From DAHUYF01 sp035553515 (lineage in GTDB: Bacteria; Pseudomonadota; Alphaproteobacteria; ATCC43930; CGMCC-115725), in assembly GCA_035553515.1 (NCBI GenBank), contig DATNDG010000070.1, forward strand, positions 1-64,000: a stretch of 64,000 bases of DNA. The letters are read 5' to 3'. Below, one piece after another: positions 44,303-56,240 of this stretch. The notes below the pieces were generated by a model, which saw nothing but the letters and a program-made list of their open reading frames with translations, searched no databases and was not told the origin of the DNA. The translations under genes were made by a program, and so were the position numbers. The number at the start of each line of letters is the position of its first letter. The first letter of the stretch is position 1.

Positions 44303-45546
44303 TGGCATTCGACGCGTTCGAGCGCATGGTGGCGTTCCGCTACCTGCGTGCCCGCCGGCAGGAAGGCTTCATCTCGGTCATTGCGATCTTCTCGCTGTTG
44401 GGCATCACGCTTGGCGTCGCGACGCTCATCATCGTCATGTCGGTGATGAACGGCTTCCGCGTCGAGCTGTTGAACCGCATTCTCGGGCTTAACGGCCATC
44501 TCGGCATCTATTCCGCCCAGGGGCCGATCCCCGACTTCGACGCGCTTGCCGCGCGTGTGAAGGCGACCCCCGGCGTGGTTGCCGTCCATCCGCTGATCGA
44601 AGGGCAGATGCTCGCTTCCGCAAATGGCCGTTCCACCGGCGTCATGGTACGCGGCATGGCCGAGGCCGACATGAAGAGCGAGCGGCTGCTAGCGAGCCAC
44701 GTCGCTCCCGGCGAGTTGCAGCAATTCGGCGGCGACAATGTCCTGCTCGGAGACAAGCTCGCCTTCAAGCTCGGCGTTCATGCCGGCGACAAGGTGACAC
44801 TGATCTCGCCCAACGGCCGAACCACCGCTTTCGGCACCATGCTGCAGGTGAAGACCTATCATGTCGCCGGCACCTTCAGCGTCGGCATGTACGAATACGA
44901 CAGCAGCATCATCTTCATGCCGTTGCCGGCCGCACAGCTCTTCTTTCAGATGCCGAAGGCGGTCAACACGCTGCAGGTCTTCGTCGACAATCCCGACCAC
45001 GCCCGCGCCATCGGCTACCAGATAGTGCAGAAGCTCGGGAGCAACTATCGGGTCTATGATTGGCAGCAAAGCAACTCGGCCTTCTTCGGCGCGGTCGAGG
45101 TCGAGCGCAACGTCATGTTCATCATCCTGTCGCTGATCATCCTGGTGGCGGCATTCAACATCATCTCCAGCATGATCATGCTGGTGAAGGACAAGACGCG
45201 CGATATCGCCATCCTGCGCACCATGGGGGCGACGCGCGGCATGATCCTACGCATTTTCATGCTGAGCGGCGCCAGCATCGGCGTGGCTGGGACGCTGCTG
45301 GGTTTCGTACTCGGGATCGCCTTCACGACGCATATCGAGCAGATCCGCGAATTCGTGCAACGGATCATCGGCACGAATCTCTTCAATGCGGAGATCTATT
45401 TCCTGACGCAGATCCCTGCGCGCATCGATCCGCAGGAAGTCGTGACGGTGCTGGGGATGGCCTTCGGCCTTTCCTTCCTGGCGACGGTCTATCCTTCCTG
45501 GCGCGCGGCGCGGCTCGATCCGGTCGAGGCGCTCAGGTATGAGTGA
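44302..45546 (+). CDS. lolC: lipoprotein-releasing ABC transporter permease
   Basis: Inner-membrane subunit that, with LolD, extracts outer-membrane lipoproteins for transfer to LolA. 414 residues with the MacB/FtsX layout: helix 1 at about 24-50, a large periplasmic domain, then three helices (about 270-400). FISVIAIFSLLGITLGVATLIIVMSVMNGFR (in part: LGVATLIIVMSVMNGF) is the LolC/E signature. GGAGGG lies 5 bases before ATG 44302. One permease gene is present here, so it may form a homodimer or pair with another elsewhere. Overlaps lolD by 8 bases. Confidence 0.93.
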   Translation: MAFDAFERMVAFRYLRARRQEGFISVIAIFSLLGITLGVATLIIVMSVMNGFRVELLNRILGLNGHLGIYSAQGPIPDFDALAARVKATPGVVAVHPLIEGQMLASANGRSTGVMVRGMAEADMKSERLLASHVAPGELQQFGGDNVLLGDKLAFKLGVHAGDKVTLISPNGRTTAFGTMLQVKTYHVAGTFSVGMYEYDSSIIFMPLPAAQLFFQMPKAVNTLQVFVDNPDHARAIGYQIVQKLGSNYRVYDWQQSNSAFFGAVEVERNVMFIILSLIILVAAFNIISSMIMLVKDKTRDIAILRTMGATRGMILRIFMLSGASIGVAGTLLGFVLGIAFTTHIEQIREFVQRIIGTNLFNAEIYFLTQIPARIDPQEVVTVLGMAFGLSFLATVYPSWRAARLDPVEALRYE

Positions 45547-46264
45547 CGCGCAGCAGGCTTCCGTGCTGGAGCTGCGGGGAGTCGTTCGCACCTACCGGCA
45601 GGCGGGGACGCCGCTGCCGGTACTGCGCGGCGTGTCGCTGGCGCTCCGCCCGGGCGAGATCGCCGCGCTGGTCGGGCCTTCGGGCGCGGGCAAGTCCACC
45701 TTGCTGCATACGGCAGGACTGCTCGAGCGGCCGGATGATGGCGAAGTGCTGCTGGGCGGCCGGAGCTGCGGCGGGATGTCGGATAGCCAGCGCACCGAGA
45801 TCCGCCGCGCTCAGCTCGGCTTCGTCTACCAGTTTCATCATCTCCTGCCGGAATTCTCGGCGCTCGAGAATGTGATGCTGCCGCAAATGATCGCCGGGCT
45901 GAGCAAATCCAAGGCACGCCAGCGGGCGCTGGAGCTGCTGACCATGGTCGGGCTTGGCGCCCGTGCCGACCATCGTCCGGCGCGGCTTTCCGGTGGCGAG
46001 CAGCAGCGCGTCGCGGTCGTGCGCGCACTCGCCAACGCGCCGCGCATCCTGCTCGGCGACGAGCCGACTGGCAATCTCGACGTGCACACGGCCGAAGACG
46101 TGATGGCGGCGCTCATCGACATCGTCCGCCGCACCGGGCTTGCTGCGATCATCGCGACGCACAATCTCGACCTGGCGCGGCGCATGGACCGAATCCTGTC
46201 GCTCGAGGATGGTGTGGTCGTCGAGCGCAGCGAAACGCGCTCCCACGTCCTGGGGGCGGATTGA
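45539..46264 (+). CDS. lolD: lipoprotein-releasing ABC transporter ATP-binding protein
   Basis: ATPase of the Lol exporter. 241 residues: Walker A GPSGAGKST (46-54), Q-loop in YQFHHLLPEFSALENV (FVYQFHHLLPE), signature LSGGEQQRV, Walker B ILLGDEPTG and switch His in ATHN. The FHHLLPEF stretch after the Q-loop is typical of LolD. The start lies in the last codons of lolC, so the two are translationally coupled. Confidence 0.95.
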   Translation: MSDAQQASVLELRGVVRTYRQAGTPLPVLRGVSLALRPGEIAALVGPSGAGKSTLLHTAGLLERPDDGEVLLGGRSCGGMSDSQRTEIRRAQLGFVYQFHHLLPEFSALENVMLPQMIAGLSKSKARQRALELLTMVGLGARADHRPARLSGGEQQRVAVVRALANAPRILLGDEPTGNLDVHTAEDVMAALIDIVRRTGLAAIIATHNLDLARRMDRILSLEDGVVVERSETRSHVLGAD

Positions 46265-46331
46265 GTCGGCTCCGCTCGTCGCGTACGAAAATCCGCTTGC
46301 GCCGCACCGGCCATATGCCATGGTGAAAGCC

Positions 46332-49820
<3,489 letters not shown>

Positions 49821-49834
49821 GCGGAGGGGGAGGC

Positions 49835-50260
49835 ATGGCCGAGGCCAAGCGAAAGATCGTGTTCGACCTGGGCAGCACTTATGTGCAGCTCCAGGATCGT
49901 GGCGGTGCGCTGCCGGTGGAGGCGGGAACCGATTTCTGGACGCGCTTTGCCAGCCGTCCCGAGCTTGCCGAGGGGCGGCTGGTGTGGACCGCCGCCCAGG
50001 CACGGGACTGGGCGAATTGGGAGAAGCATCCCAATGGCGATGCCGTCTACTACCTGCTCTCGGGCGCCGTCGACATCGTCGTCGAGGTGGGCGACTCCGA
50101 GCGGACCATCAGCCTTCGGGCGAACAATGCCTGCGTCGTGCCGCGGGGTGTCTGGCATCGGGTGGTGGTGCAGCAGCCGGCGAATCTGCTGGGGGTGACG
50201 CGCAGTGCCGGCAAGGAGCTGCGGTTGGTTGAGGTCAAGCGCGCAGAGATGAAGAAGTAA
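49835..50260 (+). CDS. cupin-domain protein
   Basis: 141 residues with a single cupin barrel: motif 1 region NGDAVYYLLSGAVDIVVE (about 68-85) and motif 2 region CVVPRGVWHRVVV (about 108-120), which supplies one His. The first motif lacks the usual double His, so metal binding is doubtful. GGAGGGGGAGG lies just before the ATG, a strong ribosome site. It follows dnaE after 14 bases and may be co-transcribed. Function unknown. The downstream 187 bases (50261-50447) are strikingly AT-rich for this genome and likely hold a promoter, but no hexamer pair is convincing. Confidence 0.8.
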   Translation: MAEAKRKIVFDLGSTYVQLQDRGGALPVEAGTDFWTRFASRPELAEGRLVWTAAQARDWANWEKHPNGDAVYYLLSGAVDIVVEVGDSERTISLRANNACVVPRGVWHRVVVQQPANLLGVTRSAGKELRLVEVKRAEMKK

Positions 50261-50447
50261 TCGGGAGAATTATCGCAAAATATTGTTAAAAATACCCCGG
50301 TCTATTTTGCGAATTATGTTGAGATTTTAGAATAATCCCCTGCGATTTCCGGCGGATGCTGCAAGTTTTGATGGCAATCGGTAAGAATTACAGGCTACCG
50401 TGCGCTGCTTTGACAGCGGCCGCTACCCGGCCGGCGAGGATCAGCGC

Positions 50448-51212
50448 ATGCCCGATGATGATCGGATCACCGATGCGAAGGACCTGGTCAAGCAGGTCAG
50501 CGATTTCGGCGAACGGCTGAAGGAGCGGCGGCGCTTCGAGCGCAAGCGGCTGCTTTGGGCGGCGACCGTCGAGGTGCGCGGCCAGCGCTTCGAGGGAATG
50601 ATCGTCGACCTGTCGGCCGGTGGCGCCCGCATCCGTTTCGACGCTCCGGTCGCGACCGGCGACGAGCTGACGTTGGTGCTGAAACAGCTCGACGAGCTCG
50701 GTGCCAAGGTGGTCTGGCAGCGCGAGGGCGAGGCCGGCCTGCAATTCCTCCTTGCTCCGGAAGAGGTCGCGGAGCGCATCCAGCAGAAGGCGGCGCTCGA
50801 CCTCAGTGACCCCGATGCCAGCAAGAAGACGGCGGCTCCGGCACCGCCGCGCATGCCGGCGGCTGCGCCGAAGCCGGCACCGCGCACCGCAGGTGTCCAT
50901 CGTCGGCAGATGATGCTCCTCGCCGCAGCCGTTATGACGTTGCTTGGGGCGGCGGTCGGCGGGTCGATGGTGGTGGCGCATCCCTTTGCCGACCAAGAGG
51001 GGACGGCGGTGCTCGCCCTCAATGGTGGGGCCAGCGGCCAGCACAGTTGCTCCAACCTGTTGGATAAAGTGGGCGGGTCGACCAACCAGATCGACTTCAG
51101 TTTAAGCGTTGCCTCAGCCGCGCAGGCTAAGTGCCTGGATGCGCATCATCTTGCGAGCGACAGCGACCCGGACAAGCGTATGGTGCGGGCTACCAAGCTG
51201 CCGGCGCAGTAA
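50448..51212 (+). CDS. PilZ-domain membrane protein
   Basis: 254 residues. The N-terminal PilZ domain has both c-di-GMP-binding motifs: Arg-rich RRRFERKR (27-34) and DLSAGGARI (54-62). An Ala/Pro-rich linker (about 125-150), one membrane helix (154-176) and a periplasmic tail of about 75 residues with two Cys (200, 228) follow. The topology suggests a cytoplasmic c-di-GMP sensor coupled to a small outside domain. The start at ATG 50448 is chosen over an upstream frame extension. It sits alone between an AT-rich region and the rpsB promoter. Confidence 0.85.
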   Translation: MPDDDRITDAKDLVKQVSDFGERLKERRRFERKRLLWAATVEVRGQRFEGMIVDLSAGGARIRFDAPVATGDELTLVLKQLDELGAKVVWQREGEAGLQFLLAPEEVAERIQQKAALDLSDPDASKKTAAPAPPRMPAAAPKPAPRTAGVHRRQMMLLAAAVMTLLGAAVGGSMVVAHPFADQEGTAVLALNGGASGQHSCSNLLDKVGGSTNQIDFSLSVASAAQAKCLDAHHLASDSDPDKRMVRATKLPAQ

Positions 51213-51263
51213 TCCCCTGGCGCAGGCCATCTTCGCCGACTTAGGGGAGCGTTCCCTTCGGGC

Positions 51264-51292
51264 TTGCCAAATCCCCCTCGGGGCCCTATCTA
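51264..51292 (+). promoter_or_regulatory. promoter of the rpsB operon
   Basis: TTGCCA, a 17-base spacer and TATCTA. Transcription would begin near 51299, giving a leader of about 115 bases before rpsB that could hold S2-dependent control; no clear leader structure was identified. Confidence 0.5.
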
Positions 51293-51414
51293 GAGGCGCT
51301 CTTACGCAAACCCTCACGCGGGGACGCGGATGTTTTCGCCCTGGCGAAAGCAGCCGCTCCGGTGTCGGCTTCGGCCGATGATCCCCCGCGGCGGCTCAAC
51401 CGGAGAAGGAACGA

Positions 51415-52206
51415 ATGGCGGTACCTGATTTTACCATGCGCCAGCTGCTCGAAGCCGGCGTTCATTTCGGTCATCACACGCGTCGCTGGAACCCGAAGAT
51501 GGGTCCCTACATCTTCGGCACGCGCAACGGCGTTCATATCATCGATCTCGAGCAGACGGTGCCAATGCTGCATCGCGCCCTCCAGGCGGTGCGCGACGTC
51601 GCGGCGCAAGGCGGCCGGGTGCTCTTCGTCGGCACCAAGCGACAGGCGCAAGAGGCGATCGCCGATGCCGCCAAGCGTTGCGGCCAGTATTATGTCAATC
51701 ATCGCTGGCTCGGCGGCATGTTGACCAATTTTAAGACCATTTCGCAGTCGATCCGGCGCCTCAAGGAGCTCGACGAGCGGATCAATCAGCCGAGCTCGGG
51801 CCTTACCAAGCGCGAGCTTCTGGAGCTGACCCGCGACCGCGACAAGCTCGAGCGCGCGCTCGGCGGCATCAAGGAGATGGGCGGCCTGCCCGACGTTCTC
51901 TTCATCATCGACACCAACAAGGAAGCGATCGCCGTACAGGAGGCGAACAAGCTCAAGATTCCGGTAGTGGCGGTGCTCGACAGCAACTCCTCCCCGGACG
52001 GCATCGCCTTCCCGATTCCGGGCAATGACGATGCCATGCGCGCGGTCCATCTCTATTGCGAGCTGGTTTCCGGTGCGGTGCTCGACGGGCTGCAGGCCGA
52101 GCTCGCCGGAACCGGTGCCGATCTCGGCGAGCAGGCGGAGCTTCCTGCCGAACGGCCACCCGCCGAGACCGCGGAGGCCGGATCGGAGGAGCAGGCGACG
52201 GCCTGA
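51415..52206 (+). CDS. rpsB: 30S ribosomal protein S2
   Basis: Ribosomal protein of the small-subunit head-body junction. 263 residues, standard for alphaproteobacteria. Signatures: LLEAGVHFGHHTRRWNPKM (in part: EAGVHFGHHTRRWNPKM) near the start and PVVAVLDSNSSPDGIAFPIPGND (PDGIAFPIPGND). The C-terminal tail is acidic (EEQATA). AGAAGGAACG precedes the ATG. First gene of a long translation/envelope run. Confidence 0.98.
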   Translation: MAVPDFTMRQLLEAGVHFGHHTRRWNPKMGPYIFGTRNGVHIIDLEQTVPMLHRALQAVRDVAAQGGRVLFVGTKRQAQEAIADAAKRCGQYYVNHRWLGGMLTNFKTISQSIRRLKELDERINQPSSGLTKRELLELTRDRDKLERALGGIKEMGGLPDVLFIIDTNKEAIAVQEANKLKIPVVAVLDSNSSPDGIAFPIPGNDDAMRAVHLYCELVSGAVLDGLQAELAGTGADLGEQAELPAERPPAETAEAGSEEQATA

Positions 52207-52227
52207 GCCGCGCCGTCGGTCGATTGG

Positions 52228-52254
52228 GAACGGCGGCGGCTTGCGCCGCCGTTC
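52228..52254 (+). terminator. hairpin between rpsB and tsf
   Basis: Perfect 11-bp stem GAACGGCGGCG, loop GCTTG, CGCCGCCGTTC, followed by GTTTAG. The poor T run suggests partial termination or a processing site that sets the ratio of S2 to EF-Ts. Confidence 0.5.
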
Positions 52255-52286
52255 GTTTAGGACAACCTGGGAAAGAGAGACGCATC

Positions 52287-53216
52287 ATGGCCGAAATCAC
52301 CGCTGCGCTGGTCAAGGAGCTGCGCGAGAAGACCGGCGCCGGGATGATGGATTGCAAGCGCGCGCTGGGCGAGACGCAGGGCGATCTCGAAGGCGCCGTC
52401 GACTGGCTGCGCAAGAAGGGGCTCAGCGCCGCGGCCAAGAAGGCGGGGCGGGTCGCCGCCGAGGGGCTCGTCGGGGTGGCGACGCAAGGCAAGGTCGGCG
52501 CCGTGGTCGAGGTCAATGCTGAGACCGATTTCGTCGCGCGCAACGACGCCTTCCAGCACTTCGTGCGGACCGCGACCGAGCTTGCGCTCAAGACGGGCGA
52601 CGACATCGAGAAGCTGCGGGCGGCAGCCTTTCCGGGTACCGGCCGCACCGCCGGCGACGAGCTCACCCACATGATTGCCACCATCGGCGAGAACTTGGCG
52701 CTCCGTCGCGCGCGCCGGCTCGAGGTGAAGAACGGCGTGGTGCTCTCCTATATCCACAATGCGCTGGCGCCGGGCCTCGGGAAGATCGGCGTGCTGGTGG
52801 CCCTGGAATCGACCGGCGATGCCGAGAAGCTCGCCGCCCTCGGCAAGCAGCTCGCCATGCACGTCGCGGCCGCCAAGCCCGACTACCTTGATGTCGCCTC
52901 GGTCGACAAGGCGGCGCTTGACCGCGAGCGCGACGTATTGCGCGAACAGTCGCGCGCTAGCGGCAAGCCGGAGGCGATCATCGAGAAAATGGTCGAAGGC
53001 TGGCTGCGCAAGTTCTACGAGGACGTCGTACTGCTCGAGCAGATTTACGTCGTCGACGGGGAGAGCCGGATTTCCAAGGTGATCGAGGCCGCGGCCAAAG
53101 AGGTGGGTGCGCCCGTCAAGGTCACCGGGTTCGTCCGATTTGCACTCGGCGAGGGCATTGCCCGGGAGCAGGGCGATTTTGCTGCCGAGGTCGCGGCGGC
53201 GGTGAAGCTGCGCTAG
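52287..53216 (+). CDS. tsf: elongation factor Ts
   Basis: Nucleotide-exchange factor for EF-Tu. 309 residues: N-terminal domain with LREKTGAGMMDCKRALGE (TGAGMMDCKRAL, about 12-23), the TDFVAR exchange motif near residue 80, then the core domains. AAAGAGAGAC lies upstream of the ATG. The long frame reading upstream shadows rpsB. It is separated from rpsB by the hairpin at 52228-52254. Confidence 0.98.
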   Translation: MAEITAALVKELREKTGAGMMDCKRALGETQGDLEGAVDWLRKKGLSAAAKKAGRVAAEGLVGVATQGKVGAVVEVNAETDFVARNDAFQHFVRTATELALKTGDDIEKLRAAAFPGTGRTAGDELTHMIATIGENLALRRARRLEVKNGVVLSYIHNALAPGLGKIGVLVALESTGDAEKLAALGKQLAMHVAAAKPDYLDVASVDKAALDRERDVLREQSRASGKPEAIIEKMVEGWLRKFYEDVVLLEQIYVVDGESRISKVIEAAAKEVGAPVKVTGFVRFALGEGIAREQGDFAAEVAAAVKLR

Positions 53217-53289
53217 GCTCTGAGCCAAAGGAGACGAAAGGCGGGGCGTCGTGTATCATGTCCCGCCGAAAGAAGAGCCCGAAGCGCCC

Positions 53290-54030
53290 ATGTCAGCGGA
53301 ACCGAACAGCCACAGCGACACCCTGCGCTACCGCCGCGTGCTGCTGAAGCTTTCGGGCGAGGCGCTCATGGGCGATCAGGGGCACGGCCTCGATCCCAAG
53401 ATCATCTCGCGCATAGCGGCCGAGGTGAAATCGGTCCATGCGCTTGGCGCCGAGATCTGCGTCGTGATCGGCGGCGGCAACATCTTTCGCGGGCTTGCCG
53501 GCGCGGCGCAGGGGATGGAGCGCGCGACGGCCGACTACATGGGGATGCTCGCCACCGTCATCAATTCGCTGGCGCTGCAAAGCGCGCTGGAGCGGCAAGG
53601 GGTGGTGACGCGGGTGCTCTCGGCGATCACCATGCAGGCGGTCTGCGAGCCCTATATCCGCCGCCGCGCCATTCGCCACATGGAGAAGGGCAGGGTGGTA
53701 ATTTTCGCCGCCGGCACCGGCAACCCCTTCTTCACCACCGATACCGCCGCGGCGCTGCGCGCCTCGGAGATGGATTGCGACGCCCTCCTCAAGGCGACCA
53801 AGGTCGACGGCGTCTATTCGGCCGATCCGCATAAGGATCCCAAGGCCGAGCGCTATGACCGGCTCAGCTATCTCGACGTCCTGTCGCGCGATCTGCAGGT
53901 CATGGATGCGGCGGCGATCTCGCTGGCGCGAGAGAACCGCATCCCGATTCTGGTCTTCTCGATCCATCACGACGGCGGCTTCGCCGACGTCGTGACGGGT
54001 CGAGGGCGCTTCACGATCATCACGGAGTGA
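53290..54030 (+). CDS. pyrH: UMP kinase
   Basis: Phosphorylates UMP in pyrimidine synthesis. 246 residues with the amino-acid-kinase fold: LKLSGEALMG (phosphate loop), VVIGGGNIFRG, TDTAAALRA and LLKATKVDGVYSADP. The start is uncertain. ATG 53290 gives near-standard length but a poor ribosome site, while GTG 53251 in the same frame would add 13 residues. It lies between tsf and frr, the universal order. Confidence 0.96.
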   Translation: MSAEPNSHSDTLRYRRVLLKLSGEALMGDQGHGLDPKIISRIAAEVKSVHALGAEICVVIGGGNIFRGLAGAAQGMERATADYMGMLATVINSLALQSALERQGVVTRVLSAITMQAVCEPYIRRRAIRHMEKGRVVIFAAGTGNPFFTTDTAAALRASEMDCDALLKATKVDGVYSADPHKDPKAERYDRLSYLDVLSRDLQVMDAAAISLARENRIPILVFSIHHDGGFADVVTGRGRFTIITE

Positions 54031-54040
54031 GAGTGGCGTC

Positions 54041-54601
54041 ATGAGCGAAGAACCGATCATCAGGGACCTCAAGCGCCGGATGGAAGGCGCTCTCGAGTCG
54101 TTGCGCAAGGAGTTCGCGGGCCTGCGCACGGGGCGCGCTTCGGCCAGCCTGCTCGATCCCGTGATGGTCGAAGCCTATGGCAACCCCATGCCGCTGAGCC
54201 AGGTCGGCACGGTCAGCGTGCCGGAGCCGCGCCTCATCATCGTCCAGGTCTGGGACCGCGGCAATGTGAAGGCGACCGAAAAGGCGATCCGCGAGGCGGG
54301 CCTCGGCCTCAACCCGCAGACCGAAGGGCAGACCATCCGCGTGCCCATCCCCGACCTTAACGAGGAGCGGCGCAAGGAGTTGACCAAGGTCGCCGCCAAA
54401 TACGCCGAGCAGGCGCGCGTCTCGGTGCGAAACGTGCGGCGCGACGGCATGGATCTCCTGAAGAAGCAGGAAAAGGACCACAAGCTCACCCAGGATCAGC
54501 ACCGCAAGTTCGACAAGGAAATCCAGTCGCTGACCGACGAAACGATCAAGAAGGTCGACACGCTGCTCGCGCAGAAGGACAAGGAGATCCTTCAGGTCTG
54601 A
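54041..54601 (+). CDS. frr: ribosome recycling factor
   Basis: Splits post-termination ribosomes together with EF-G. 186 residues, normal length. Signatures: FAGLRTGRASASLLDPV (LRTGRASASLLD), YGNPMPLSQVGTVSVPE and VRNVRRDG near residue 130. It starts 10 bases after pyrH and ends 3 bases before uppS. Confidence 0.98.
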   Translation: MSEEPIIRDLKRRMEGALESLRKEFAGLRTGRASASLLDPVMVEAYGNPMPLSQVGTVSVPEPRLIIVQVWDRGNVKATEKAIREAGLGLNPQTEGQTIRVPIPDLNEERRKELTKVAAKYAEQARVSVRNVRRDGMDLLKKQEKDHKLTQDQHRKFDKEIQSLTDETIKKVDTLLAQKDKEILQV

Positions 54602-54604
54602 GCC

Positions 54605-55342
54605 ATGGAGACCGTCCCGCCCGCGCCAGCGCCGCCGCCGCCCGCCCATGTTGCCATCATCATGGATGGCAATGGCCGCTGGGCGAAGGCGCGGGGCTTG
54701 CCGCGGATCGCCGGTCATCGCCGCGGCGCCGAGGCGGTGCGCCGCACGGTGAAAGCCGCGGCGGCGCACGGCATCGCCTATCTGACCCTGTTCGGCTTTT
54801 CCTCGGAAAATTGGAAGCGCCCGGTTGATGAGGTCGACGATCTCATGGGGCTGCTGCGTCACTATATCCGCGCCGAGATCGCCGAACTGCACGCCAACGG
54901 TGTGCGCGTCCGCATCATCGGCGATCGTGCGCGCCTGGCTCCCGATATCGTCAGCCTGATCGACAAAGCGGAATCGCTCACCGGCGGGAATCCGGGCCTC
55001 ACTCTCACGGTTGCCCTCTCCTATGGCGCGCGCGCCGAGATCGCGGCCGCGGCTCGCGCCATCGCCGCTGCGGTGCGCGATGGCCGGCTCGCCCCGGAGC
55101 AAGTCGATGAGGCGCTGTTCGAGCGCTACCTGCTCACCGCAGGCGTGCCCGATCCCGATCTCGTCATCCGCACCAGCGGCGAGCAGCGCATGAGCAACTT
55201 CCTGCTGTGGCAGACGGCTTATGCCGAACTGGTCTTCACCCAGACGCTGTGGCCGGATTTCGGCGAGGTCGAGCTGGAAAAGGCGCTACGCGAATACCAC
55301 GGCCGCGAACGCCGCTACGGCGCCTCCGTTGGATCGAAATAG
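54605..55342 (+). CDS. uppS: undecaprenyl-diphosphate synthase
   Basis: Cis-prenyltransferase that makes the C55 lipid carrier for peptidoglycan and O-antigen. 245 residues: VAIIMDGNGRWAKARG with catalytic Asp21, GHRRGAEAVR, FGFSSENWKRP and the C-terminal RTSGEQRMSNFLLWQ. A short Pro/Ala-rich N-terminus precedes the domain. It overlaps the predicted TTG start of cdsA. Confidence 0.97.
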   Translation: METVPPAPAPPPPAHVAIIMDGNGRWAKARGLPRIAGHRRGAEAVRRTVKAAAAHGIAYLTLFGFSSENWKRPVDEVDDLMGLLRHYIRAEIAELHANGVRVRIIGDRARLAPDIVSLIDKAESLTGGNPGLTLTVALSYGARAEIAAAARAIAAAVRDGRLAPEQVDEALFERYLLTAGVPDPDLVIRTSGEQRMSNFLLWQTAYAELVFTQTLWPDFGEVELEKALREYHGRERRYGASVGSK

Positions 55343-56141
55343 GCCAAGCCCGCTCCTGTTGCGGGTGGTCTCGGCGGCCGTTCTCGGGCCGCCGGCGCTG
55401 GCTGCCGTCTGGTATGGCGGGGCCTGGCTCGCGGGGCTGGTGCTGATCGCGGTTGCCCTCATGGGGTGGGAATGGGCGCGGCTGGTGGGGCGGGGCGGAT
55501 TTGGCCCCGCCGGCATCGCGGTTGTCGCCACGGGTCTGGCCGCGGTCGCGGCCGCGGCGGACGGCGGCTTGAGCGTCGGCGGTCTGGTTGCCGCCGGCGG
55601 TGCCGTCGTGGTGTTCGGCGCGGCGTTGGCTGGTGGGGCCGAGCCACTCTGGGCGGCGGGAGGCACGCTCTGGCTGGCGGTTGGCACGGCGGCCTTCATG
55701 GTCCTGGCGGCGCTTCCGGAGGCGGGGCGCGACACGGCGCTCTGGTTATTGGCGGTCGTTTGGGCCAATGACACGGCCGCTTATGTCTGCGGCCGCACCA
55801 TCGGCGGCCCCAAACTCGCGCCGCGCTTCAGCCCCAACAAGACCTGGGCGGGCTTCGCCGGTGGGGTGGCGAGCGCCGGGCTGGCCGGCTGGATCGCGGG
55901 ATGGCTGGCAGAGAGCGGGAGCCCGCTCCTGCTGATCGGGCTGAGCCTGCTGCTCGGTGTCGCGGCCCAGCTGGGGGACCTTGCGGAATCTGCGGCCAAG
56001 CGCCATTTCGGCGTGAAGGACGCGAGCGCCTTGATTCCGGGCCATGGCGGCCTCCTTGACCGGGTCGACGGCCTGCTGGCGGCCTCGATTCTGGCCGGGC
56101 TGCTCGCCTTGGCTACGGGGAGAAGCCCGCTTCTATGGTAG
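55329..56141 (+). CDS. cdsA: phosphatidate cytidylyltransferase
   Basis: Makes CDP-diacylglycerol, precursor of all membrane phospholipids. 270 residues and about seven membrane helices. The family signature LGDLAESAAKRHFGVKD with the C-terminal LIPGHGGLLDRVDG is intact, and SPNKTWAGFAGG lies before it. No ATG fits. The TTG at 55329, inside the end of uppS, gives the expected N-terminus (LRVVSAAVLGPP after ten residues), while the longer frame shadows uppS. Ends 99 bases before rseP, where dxr would usually be. Confidence 0.93.
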   Translation: MDRNRPSPLLLRVVSAAVLGPPALAAVWYGGAWLAGLVLIAVALMGWEWARLVGRGGFGPAGIAVVATGLAAVAAAADGGLSVGGLVAAGGAVVVFGAALAGGAEPLWAAGGTLWLAVGTAAFMVLAALPEAGRDTALWLLAVVWANDTAAYVCGRTIGGPKLAPRFSPNKTWAGFAGGVASAGLAGWIAGWLAESGSPLLLIGLSLLLGVAAQLGDLAESAAKRHFGVKDASALIPGHGGLLDRVDGLLAASILAGLLALATGRSPLLW

Positions 56142-56240
56142 TTCGGGTCCGGGGCTATCCACATTGTTGCCAAAAACGGGGTACACTCTGCCTGTGACCT
56201 CTGATTGTCCGGCTCCCCGCGAAAGGATGGATGTCCGCTC

